Shown here piece by piece: positions 37,200-47,191 of a stretch of DNA of 64,000 nt (positions are counted from its first letter, which is position 1; each line of letters starts with the position of its first letter). Both the position numbers and the translations under genes were made by a program. The DNA is taken from contig JBCAMK010000002.1 in NCBI GenBank assembly GCA_038503065.1, forward strand, positions 1,178,001 to 1,242,000, written 5' to 3'. The notes under the pieces were generated by a model. That model worked only from the letters and a program-made list of their open reading frames with translations. It had not been told where the DNA came from and did not search any database. The stretch is from Paragyromitra xinjiangensis. Taxonomy: Eukaryota > Ascomycota > Pezizomycetes > Pezizales > Discinaceae.

Positions 37200-37820
37200 T
37201 TATTCTAGAAACAAAAACCCGTCCGGATCTTCCCAAAGTTCCTCAAATTCCATAGATGGGTCGGGTTTGATTCCGAGAGCGATAAGTTGCTGATAGACTG
37301 ATAAATCTTGTCGGTACTGATAATGAGATTCTTCTTGTTGATCATATGATTCATTCTGAACAGGATACGGCGTGGTTGGCTGTACACTTGTGCAGTCTGT
37401 TGTTTCCTGCATAGCTCTATCTGCACTGGCATTTATAACCGGGGCCTCAGTACCGGGAATCCCCGGTAGCACATCGTTTTTATCACCTTTAACCTTACCT
37501 TCGATGGTAATCTCAGTATAAAGCACTGACGGGACAGCTTGCCTTCTTAGGGTTTTTGCGATTCCTGGGGCTTCTGCAATGCTTTTTGTATCTTGGGCTT
37601 TCTGCTTTTCTCCACATAATCTCCCTGGCCGATCGTCTAAAGAAACTGTTTTAGTATCTAAGATATCGCTCTCATTGACCTTTTTGCTCATCCGACAACT
37701 AGTTCTTCTTGGTGGGTAAAGTTTAGCATATTGAAGCTGAGAATCGGCAATCTCTTGAGCTTTGAGAGTTTTCCGGCGTATTCGAGTCGAAAACCTAACT
37801 GGGGTGGCCTTGGATTTCAT
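37200..37820 (-). CDS. Hypothetical protein, 206 aa
   Basis: Single-exon ATG-initiated frame with no recognised family. The first 45 residues are strongly basic (STRIRRKTLKAQEIADSQ, KLYPPRRTSCRMSKKV), suggesting a nuclear or nucleic-acid-binding role. The middle is mixed and the C-terminal 60 residues are Gln/Tyr/Glu-rich (NESYDQQEESHYQYRQD) and end in an acidic, aromatic segment (EFEELWEDPDGFLFLE). The composition looks like real coding sequence. It is isolated, with kilobases of empty DNA on both sides. No membrane segment or signal peptide is visible. Confidence 0.45.
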   Translation of the reverse strand: MKSKATPVRFSTRIRRKTLKAQEIADSQLQYAKLYPPRRTSCRMSKKVNESDILDTKTVSLDDRPGRLCGEKQKAQDTKSIAEAPGIAKTLRRQAVPSVLYTEITIEGKVKGDKNDVLPGIPGTEAPVINASADRAMQETTDCTSVQPTTPYPVQNESYDQQEESHYQYRQDLSVYQQLIALGIKPDPSMEFEELWEDPDGFLFLE

Positions 37821-40800
37821 AGTGGTGGTGGGTCTCTATGCAGTTAGAAGAATAGCAAGTGGTGCAACGAGACTTGATGAGTAAATTGGGGGTGGGGGGT
37901 TTTTCAATTTACGGCCGGTTGATGCATCAATAATAGAAGTAGACACCATCGCTGTATCATTAAATTTCAATGAGTCCATTGTCGACTTTCCTAAGGCTAA
38001 GGAGAAGGGAATCCAAATACTAGGTCTCCAGAAGACTAGCCATGAGATCATTGTGCAAACTTGGCCAATGGTCAAAATAAGCTCTGGATGTGAAAGACAG
38101 ATCGGAACCTGTCGGATTGCCCCGAGCCTCGTGATAAAGCCACTAGTGACCTAAAGGATATGGCAGGAAATATCTGGACCAGTTAAAGAGGCGGGGAGAA
38201 TGACAGGGTATGAACATGGGGGTTTCGGGTAGGAGAAACTTCAATAGAAACGAGGTATGTATGAAAAGCAAAAAAATCCTGATAGAGTTTTCTTAACTGG
38301 GGGGCTCTAGAACGTTTTTTTGCCTCGCTAGCCTCATTGGGTCAACTAGGGATTGAATGGATACTGAGGCCAAGTCCTTTGTCTCTACTTCTGTGCCTTT
38401 ATGATGTTCTCAAACCGCTGCAGACGGAGCCACTGACACAACTAACGCTTCATCACCACGTCTCTCAGATACATCACCACATCCCTTAGATTTTACCACA
38501 AACATCTCCTTACAGCCAAAGCTACATAATCATTCCGACCTGTCTCCACATCTAAAAGGAAACCTCCTCGTCAGAGATATCAACTACCACTAATACATGG
38601 GACCCAACTCTCGCTAGGCTATGGTAGGCGTCGTGAATATTTCTAAAAACGAAATCGATAGCTAAGGCATTTCTCACGGGCCTTTCCTCTGAGAGAAGAG
38701 GAATTACCAGTATAGATGACATGCGGTCGTCTGCTGGCTCTCTACCCACAACCTCAACTAGTTCTCTCGGCAGTGTAACGAAATCCGGGTCCTGGGGGGA
38801 CACATTGGTTCTCCCTACTCCTGCTGGTTCCGAACACTTGATCTGAGCAGAAAAATTAATCCTCACACCTACCTAAACTTGGGATACGCAAACTATTTAC
38901 ACCTACCACATACTGATATCTCGCAGATTTCATTGTACCCACGGCCATTCAGTAGCCTTTTACCGCTGTTGGGACAAGGAGCAGACCCAATATTTTGTAT
39001 GCTCGCAGCTCGTTAGCTGGTTGGGAAATTCATATCAAAACTTCTGTCGTGTGGATCATGCCTAGCCAGCCAAGTTTGGAAAAATATTGCTTTCTCATCC
39101 CTGGAATTGGTACGAGAGAGATGCACTACATGGTCATCCTCCACGGGTGGAACCCCACCCACCTGCAGGTGGGTGAGTTTCATGGCTTTCCAAGGGTAAC
39201 CCTTTTGGAAGTACCCCAACAAACGTGCACTTGAAGAAAAGAGCTCAAATATTTGAATACAACTCAAGAGGTGGATCTAAGAAAGGAAGAAAAGGGCGGA
39301 ACCGCATTAGAAGAAGAGGCCTTAGGTTATTGGTAGCAATGACGAAGAACTCACCCAGGAGGATATAATTTTTAGGAGGATATTACGAATCAATCGTGGC
39401 ACCTCGCTGGCACATGGATTAGATGACTAAAAAGGCATACCTGGCTAAGTCCAAGCACTTTGTAGAACTAGCAGACGGAGTCAAGGTTTGTGATTGATAT
39501 CCTTTTCTTCCTATACTCCTTCCCACAGTTCCAGCTAACGAAGTATCCATAACAGAAGTGTTGACGCCTAGTGGAATAAGTAAGCGATGTTGTTATACCT
39601 ACTGTATATTCCTCGAACTGTTTTTTTGGAGAGTGCAGCCATTGCAGCCTCTACCATATGGTAGGACATTCTGAGATATACCGTTCACATGATGATGTCT
39701 ACACCGGGAGAACTTCATCTGACCCAACTCTTAGAGGTGGTCGATGTACATCTGGGACTTGAAAGCGCAGATTCGGCGGGAAACACCTCATGAAACACTA
39801 GCGATGGAGATAAAACAGCGACACAAGGTACCAAGCATCATATCACCAAATTGGGGCTATGGTAGTCATGCGGAGATCCTTAACTTGTCTCGCAATCAAC
39901 GTTTATTCGCTCTGAATAGGGTGTTAGGGCAGAGTTCTCACCAACCAACATTTATCCCTACCGGGGCCCCGCAAAATATCTCTTAGATCTACGTACCTGA
40001 CCAGTCCGTATTACTACTTGGACTCGGGTACGCCAATGGCATTCAAACGCCCGTCTGATGGATTTATCATCATTGACGACACTAGCTAGTCCCAAAAACC
40101 GCCAGGATAAAAGCAACAGTTTCTACTTTATGGGTCTTCAATCTAGGATAGAGAAAGAGCGGCTACTTCAAATTACTAGCATCAAGATCTTTATTACCTT
40201 CCTGTGAAGCTTGCTTCTAGGACCGTGCTGCTGCCGCCGGAATCCTCACAACATAAATTCACAAACGATGGGTTTCGAGGATCTTTATCAAACTTTTACT
40301 AACTGGGCTAATATTGCATATCCACGCCTCATTTGATGTAAATGACGCAATACCAATATTCACCTCCCTATATCCCCTCGCCGTGGGCAGCGATGCTGAG
40401 GTTCAAAAATAATAGTCACTTTTTAGTTCTTGGTGGCTGGGACGCTAAATTCGCCGGTGAGAGCATTGGGTTCTGCGCCTTGAGGTTTTACGGTGCTAAG
40501 ACGAGTTGTCAGGTAGCAGCTAAGGCGGTCGTTCTTATTAGGCGGTAGAGTCATCAAGGACGCTTTATTCATGGGGGGATGAAGAAAGCAAAAATTAGAA
40601 AGTCACCGTGCGGAGAGAAAAAGATGTACCCGCTGGACCCCAAGAGAAGGAGGAATATTAATTTGGGTGGTCAATGATCTGTCTCACCAAGTGTCATCCC
40701 AAAAACAGATGAAATGATGATAATTAGGACAATTCATTCTCATTATTCTATAATAGAACACATTCGGTACCGATGAGAAAGCGTCCTAATATTGTTGTGG

Positions 40801-41185
40801 GGCAAAAATCAAGTGGTGGAGCTTTACACAAGCACCAACCTCAAGAGCCCTGATAGCCAATCCCGAATGGATAAGACGGGTAAGACCTAACAGACACAAA
40901 AACAACACCCCACACACCGCCCACCCACAAAACTTTTTAAGAGTACTATTTTTTTGTAGTTGTAGGTGTCGATGTAGTGAGTGCGTTGCACGATGTTGGC
41001 TCAAATACTATAAATGAAGTCGCCTTTCCCTAGATATGTTGCCGCGACTTCCATCAACTTAGAGGGAGGAATGCGTTCCCAAGGATACCTACACCCCTAG
41101 ATGCTCTTATATACATATTTTAATTGGCAAAGAGAATGATTTCTAGAATCGGTACCTGGTCCCCATTAGTAGATCAATCAACCAT
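37821..41185. other. Gene-poor spacer left of the transposon
   Basis: 3.4 kb without a supported gene. A 104-codon minus-strand frame at 38552-38866 (ending VLVVVDISDEEVSF) and a 68-codon plus-strand frame at 40342-40548 are the longest open stretches. Neither resembles a known family. A 20-bp perfect palindrome lies at 39156-39175. Confidence 0.45.
39156..39175. repeat. 20-bp perfect palindrome
   Basis: Arms CACCCACCTG and CAGGTGGGTG abut with no spacer. It contains a PstI-type centre CTGCAG and a CACCTG/CAGGTG E-box-like core. It may be a dimer binding site or chance. Confidence 0.8.
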
Positions 41186-41187
41186 TA

Positions 41188-41230
41188 ACGTATTTAGGGG
41201 GGAAGTCGGACACCGTGCTGAAGTCGGACA
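41188..41230 (+). repeat. Left terminal inverted repeat of the Fot1/Pogo element
   Basis: 43 bp starting ACGTATTTAGGGGGG, with two GAAGTCGGACA repeats. It differs from the right end at two positions. Confidence 0.93.
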
Positions 41231-41641
41231 GGTCAGTGCGCCTGTCTGTGCATAAGTTGGGTGGGAAAAAATCGGCATTATTCATTCAATATTGAAGCAA
41301 TCGGTACAGTATTTGAGATATAGATCTACGGGACCTTTCTGAACTTTTTCTGTACTCTAGTATTAGTTTTTTTGAAGCGGAAGAGTGATAGGAACAGGTA
41401 CTTACCTACTGGCGAGCAGAAAGGCTTGAACCCAATAGAGAGAAAATAAATAAAATACCATCCATCTAGCTAGCAATATGAGCTACGAGAGGAACAGAAA
41501 AAGAGATATTAAGTAGAGAAAATTCAAAGGAAATAGAATTGAATAGAAAATACAAAGACAACCTAGGGACCAAGTGCGGGTGAAATGATGCAGGATGTCT
41601 GAGATCTGAGGTTTCAGGTCTGCTCAGACTCAACAATAGAT

Positions 41642-44112
41642 TCACATACGGGGCCGTAGGTGCATGTTGAGAGGCTGGTTTGAAAGTTGGCGAGCTGTGT
41701 TCCGGGGAGCAGTGTAAGCTGGTGAGGTTGGACTTGATGGAGTGATGAGGGGTCGAGTGCGAGGGTGTTTTCCTGATCGCTTATTCATAGTTGACAGTTC
41801 GTGACTCGGACCAAGATACTCTCCAGTATCTGAATCAAAATCATCGATGTCAAGGAAGGAATCATCTGATGCGGAAGAAGCTTCAATCTCAGAGTCAGAA
41901 CCAGAAAGCTCAATCAAGGTCGGCTCCAAATCTATTGTAGCCCTGGCTTTTTTTGCTGGCAATTTTTTTCCGACAGGCTTTGTAGATGTCTTTTTGGCTG
42001 GTTTAGCACGAGTGGAGCCTATTTTCTTCGCTGCTTGCTCAGCCTTTTTCCGATCCTTTTCTTCTCGTTCTTCTCGTAGTCGTATGATATCAGCTCCAGT
42101 GATGACACGGGCAGTAGAAATAACTCGTCTATCGGTTTTAGCTGCTTTTTTTCCAGCATAGGCTTGCTTGATCGATTCCGTTTGTATTGCAGCAATTTGA
42201 GAGTGAGATAGTGCTTTCTCTGCGAGGTGGGAGAGCCGAAGAATGACAGCTATAGTGCTATCTTTTTTGTTCGCTTCCAAGGATTTGTTGCTGTTAACGA
42301 GTCGAAGAGCTGCTTGTGTTTGCTGACGGAGGTCTCGGCGGTTTTTGGGTGTTTTAAAGATAGAATCGTGCTGTCTTTCCTCAGAATTCAAAGTTGATTT
42401 TATGTGGACTTTTGGAAGTTTGGTGAGAACAGCATCGGGGTTAAAAGGAAAGATGCCTGTAGCACGAAAGGTGGCTTTGATGTTGAGTACGGTGTAGGCC
42501 TGTTCTCGAGCTTTACAATAAAAGTTCCAAAAAGTTCCTTTTTTTATTCCAGTTGATGTGTTGCGCATATGATCGTCTGCCGCTTTTCCATAATAGTGTT
42601 GAAGAGGACTAAAAAGTCCAACATCTAAAGGCTGTAAAAGATGGGTAGAATGCGGGGGAAGGCATAGTAGATGAATATTATGCCTAATAAGGTTTCATGG
42701 ATAGGGTCAGGCACATGTGCGGTGTTAAGGATTAGTTGTTGTATTATTTCGTTGTGTTTCTTTGTGGTTCGGTTGGGTTGCTTCGAATGGTTGAGTCATG
42801 GATGAGTCATAGAAAGGGGAAGATTGGGTATATAAGCGATGGATTTCTGCGGTTGTGATTGTTCTTTTCTTTCTTTCTTTAAGCAATGTTTTTTACTTTA
42901 CTTCTACCATACTGTTATAGAAATATCATCTCCATTTCTACCTCAGAAACATCATCGTTGCTGTCGCTGTCACCCCCCCAGAATCACTTCGATTCTTACC
43001 CTACGTGAGGCCTGTGGAAAACATTGTATTATCATTGTAGCGAAGTCTCTTTCAAGTAGCACTGCTCACCTTTGGGGATACCAAAGGGCTTGACAAAACC
43101 TCGCTCGCTGAGATAAGGTTCAAGCCATGATGTTATTAGTATAAAATTCAAAACCGGGAGTAAGTTAAGAGTTATAGAAAGGGTACCTTGCAGCATATTC
43201 ACAAAATTCATATGTAAGATGAGAACCATGACCATCAATTATTAAGAGACGGGGGCGTCCATTGGCTATAGGACTTGTAAATCGATCAAAGTGATCCCGT
43301 AACCAAATAAATCCCAACTCCCCATCAGTCCACCCATTATGACTAAATGAAAATTTGGCATCAAGATCATTTGTATCTTTATGCCAACCCATATAATGCT
43401 TTGTTCCTTTATAAATAATATAAGAAGGTAAAACATATGCTGCTGCCGAAACCCCTTCTAAAACAGTAAGCATTTCACGTGATCCATCTTGTGTCACATG
43501 CGGGTTTCTCCGGCCAGCCCGACACACAATTTTTGCCTTTGAAGAATATCCGATAATGAAACCTTTTTCATCCATGTTGTATGTGTCTTGTGGTCGAAAT
43601 TTGTGTCTTCGTATTAGGCGTTGAAGTTTCTGAAAATAGTCACGAAGAGTAAAGGGATTGCTTGCTTTAGCTCGTTGTCGATCAAGTTGACCAGAATACT
43701 TTGTCGCTAAACTAGGGTGACGGTTTAAAAATCCTGTAATCCATCCCTTTCCTAAATACCCTAGGTTTTCATCATCTTCTTCTTCAGCTCGTTTGAAGGC
43801 TAGAGCTCTAGCCATACCCTTCAATAAGTCCAAGCGAGGAGGAAATCCACTATCATCCATCTCTTGACACCAAGTTTCAATTGCTGACTCCATTGCAGGT
43901 GTCAATTTTTGTTCATGTTGATGTGCAATCTGACGATTTTTTGTCTTTCCTGAGCGTCGGTCGGATAAAGTTGAGCGAGGCACCCCATAAAGAACTTCTG
44001 CCTCTCGTAAACTGAGGTTGGGATTGTCATCCAAAGCGTAGAGTGCTCGGAGGATTCTCTCCTCTTTGGCTTGCTTTTTCGGATCGATCTTTCGGGCTTT
44101 CACTCGTCCCAT
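41642..44112 (-). CDS. Fot1/Pogo-type DDE transposase, intact, one long intron
   Basis: Cut-and-paste transposase. Start MGRVKARK at 44112; the frame is open upstream to 44265 but this Met opens the family-like region. Two exons, 43187-44112 and 41642-42683, joined by a 503-nt GT-AG intron in phase 2, give 655 aa. A psq-type helix-turn-helix lies at about 32-53 (LREAEVLYGVPRSTLSDR), and a CENP-B/Tc5-type HTH at about 75-150. The DDE catalytic triad is Asp181 (NMDEKGF), Asp293 (LLIIDGHGSH) and Asp329 (HLLQPLDVGLF), with 35 residues between the last two. The C-terminal 200 residues are Lys-rich then acidic and Ser-rich. The intron splits the catalytic domain exactly between Arg309 codon bases. 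Confidence 0.9.
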
Positions 44113-44249
44113 GACTTGAGAGTTGGTTGATATCGAGGTTTGGATTATAGGTGATTGTAGTGATCGATAACTTTGAATTCTACACATATTGAGCGCAGGA
44201 AGCGGGGTACCACGGGAGTACGCAACCTGAATCGCCAAGCAAAAAGCAA

Positions 44250-44292
44250 TGTCCGACTTCTGCACGGTGTCCGACTTCCCCCCAAAATACGT
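44250..44292 (-). repeat. Right terminal inverted repeat of the Fot1/Pogo element
   Basis: Reverse complement of the left end except two bases. The outer end is AAAATACGT followed by TA. Confidence 0.93.
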
Positions 44293-44294
44293 TA

Positions 44295-44647
44295 GTAGAT
44301 AACCCAGTCCGTAGCCCAGAAGCCACGACTACCAATCCGAATCTACTAAAGAGAACAGCAACAATCCAACAATCCAGAAGCCACAGCATTTGTTGATATT
44401 TCTTCTTTTATTTAACGGATTCGAGCCATAAATAAACTCATCAATGCATCATCATAACGTAGGCTATGCTATGCAAACCACCTTATATAATCCGCGAATA
44501 ACAAAAATGCCGCTCACAGACGCCTCAATATGCAACTCTTTCTCCGACTGTCATACGAATCTAATATTCCATCGTTCTCTTTATGCAATCAAAGACCCCT
44601 ATTCAAAAAAATTAGCATTCACGCATGCACAACCTTAAACCAATTCC
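44295..44647. other. Spacer between transposon and BCKDHB
   Basis: AT-rich DNA holding the 3' flank of BCKDHB. No gene was seen. Confidence 0.6.
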
Positions 44648-45894
44648 TTAGAAGTGAAACTCACTCGCAACATCGGGGATCATGAAATTCTCAAAAATCA
44701 ACGGCATATGCACATCCCACCCCGTAACCCGCTGAACCGGTGCTTCCAGTCTCAAAAAGCTTCTCTCTTGAATCTCGCTCGCCACACTCTCTCCTACACC
44801 TCCAGTTCTACTTGCTTCATGCACAACTACACATCTCCCCGTCTTATCAACGCTACCCTTGACTGTTTCTTTATCCCACGGCCTGACAGTCCTCAAGTCG
44901 ATAACTTCCACATCGATGCCTAGTCTCTCCTTTGCTGCCTTTGCTGCAAGTTCGCACACATACATCATAGTACCCCAGGAAACGAGAGTAAGATGCTCCC
45001 CACGCTGGACGACCTCGGCTTTACCCAGAGGTAGCGTGTATTCACCAAGTGGAACCTCCTCAACAGCTGCACGGTAGAGAATCTTAGGCTCCATAAAGAC
45101 TATAGGATCAGGAGAACGAGCAGAAGCAATAAGAAGACCTTTAGCTTGGATAGGACCACGTGGGATCACAACCTTAAGGCCCTGGGTGCCTGAGAAGAAG
45201 CCTTCAGGTGACTGTGAGTGATAAAGCGCACCGTGCCCAACAGCACCGGTAGGCATACGAACAACAAAGTGCCCACAGTTGAAATATTCCGCAGAACCAG
45301 TACGATATCGCATCTTAGATGCTTCATTGTGCAGCTGGTCGAAAGCCGGGAATAGATAATCTGCGAATTGGATTTCTGGGAGAGCGGTGAAGCCTTGTGC
45401 GGCCATACCAACACCGAAACCAACAATCCCTTGCTCGGTCAGTGGTGTGTTGAAAACTCTTTCACCACCGAACCGTTCAGCTAGGCCCATGGTGCAACGG
45501 AAGACACCGCCGAACGCAACGTCTTCGCCAAATATACAGGCTTTCTCGTCGGTTTCTAGGATAATTGCTAGAGCGTCATTGACGGCCTGGAAGAAATTCA
45601 TGCGTTTTGTTTTTGAGGTATTGCGTAGAGATGTTGGAAGTTCAGGATTGGAGAAGGCTGTCTGAGAGTTGTGGGCGAGACTATTGCCAGCAAGATGTCA
45701 AGACGTGAACTCATATGAGGGACCTGGAATTCCTACTAGGCAGACGCAGCGTAATCTACAGGAACATTCAGTTTCCGTTTTCCGAGGTTATCCGTGCCAT
45801 GGTTTCGCCTAGAGGTAGTAGAAAACGAAGCCGTAAACCGCAATGATGGACGAAGAAACCGTGAGGGAGGCACGGAGGCTCTTATGATGGGCAT
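44648..45894 (-). CDS. BCKDHB: Branched-chain 2-oxoacid dehydrogenase E1 beta subunit
   Basis: Mitochondrial matrix subunit that, with E1 alpha and thiamine diphosphate, decarboxylates the 2-oxo acids of Leu, Ile and Val. Two exons, 45746-45894 and 44648-45680, joined in phase 2, give 393 aa. Exon 1 encodes a clear presequence (MPIIRASVPPSRFLRPSLR, then SFSTTSRR) followed by KLNVPVDYAA. The junction gives LAHNSQTAFSNPELP, a family pattern, supporting the splice. Core motifs are FGEDVAFGGVFRCTMGL, NTPLTEQGIVGFG, EIQFADYLFPAFDQ, GAVGHGALYHSQSPE and TVRPWDKE. The C-terminus MIPDVASEFHF is normal. It sits 353 bp from the transposon but is undamaged. Confidence 0.95.
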
Positions 45895-47191
45895 TCTAGA
45901 TTATGGGGGATGGTATGGATATGATGGGGAATATAGGGATGTAATTGAGGCAAAATTTACGAAGGATGTTGAAAGCTGTAGTTGTAGGCCAGGAACCGTG
46001 AGATTTTAGATCGTGACCTTCCCCGGATTTTAGTTCGCCTACCGTCGGTTGCACACGGCCACAAAGCTTGGCGCGATCGGAAACCTCATTTGTCATCTCA
46101 CTCGCCACTGCCGCAGCAAAGCCACCTCTGTTTCCCGAATAAGCCACACAAGAATAGGTTGCCAAGCTAAAGTTAGAACATTACCACGGAGTCCAGGGTC
46201 CCAGCAGCCGCCAGAGGTGTGGTGTCCCTGGCCAGGCAACGTTCCCAGACAAGATTGGTCGCTAATCAATCTGAATCACCGGCTGCAAGGTACCGAGCAT
46301 TGGCGATAGGCCGTGCAACGAGGGGAAGAATGCCGTGCATGCCTGCTTCAGGTCCGCTGTCTCCTCCACCACCCCCTCTCCCCACAATCCACCCAGTTAA
46401 GCTCGCCCCTCTCCCTGGATTCGTCGATCGTGAGACGAAATGTCTAAACTTCATCTGCTCTTCAGCGCTTTCTTTTTACGGTTAATCCCAAGTGAAATTA
46501 GATGTAGTCCAATCAGCTAAAACTCAATTTAAACGATGAGCTTCGTTCTTGCCTCTATATGGCTGTTAGGGCAGTAAAATTGCCTTCAATCAATAGACCC
46601 CTCAATACACTATCATGTCCCATGTGCGTGTGCGAGATGAAGCACCACGTTGTTTGATCACCACTAATGTACCCCCAGTACAACACCCAGTTTTCCCAAC
46701 TCCCCCTCCATCCCTCATTCCCACTGGTGGTCGCTTCCTTGCACGTTGCTTTTGTCGCTCGAGCTATTACTGTACGTCGCAGCCGCGCATAATCCTTCGA
46801 CGTCAACAGCGTCGCCCTCATTTTCTACTCCTCAGGCGATTCTTGAAACTTCATTGTCGTAAGTCTCAGCCCAAATGCGCCCGATACCGTGATCATACCG
46901 AGGAACTCTCCCAAAAATACATCTAGCAGAATCCTGCAAAAAGGAGTCTACGACGCTCTTTTCGATTTTTTTATATTGTTTTTTTCCTCTTCTCGACGCT
47001 AGACTACCTGCCAGGTGCAGAATTCACGATACACGAGTACCAAGCTGGCTGGATCTGGCAAAATTCGAACGATATTCGGACACAGGTGTCCGCTGGATAA
47101 TTTGTTCGACTTACAATCATTTCACTTATTTTCTATTTTTATTTCCTCGTGGCTTTCTTTTGTTGCAGCTTTTCTTTTATTCTGAGAGAAG
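45895..47191. other. Intergenic region between divergent BCKDHB and KCH1-like genes
   Basis: Holds both promoters and a pyrimidine-rich leader before 47192 (tttttcctcttctcg, tattttctattttt). Short open frames at 46049-46926 are not supported. Confidence 0.55.

Larger units (their letters stand above)
41188..44292 (-). mobile_element. Complete Fot1/Pogo-like Tc1-mariner superfamily DNA transposon
   Basis: A 3105-bp element bounded by 43-bp terminal inverted repeats with two mismatches and flanked by TA on both sides (41186-41187 and 44293-44294), the Tc1/mariner target duplication. Each end reads ACGTATTT, then a G-rich tract, then GAAGTCGGACA twice, separated by CCGTGC and one base. It carries one intact transposase gene on the minus strand. 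Near-identical ends and an unbroken open reading frame suggest recent insertion and possible activity. Confidence 0.93.

Noticed and set aside
42723..43023. Solo LTR inside the transposase intron
   Set aside because: TGTT/AACA ends and a TATA-like motif are suggestive, but the flanking 5-mers do not match, so it is kept only as a hypothesis.
43165..43187. Transposase as a broken pseudogene because of the stop at 43165
   Set aside because: A GT-AG intron starting at 43186 removes that stop and restores frame exactly.
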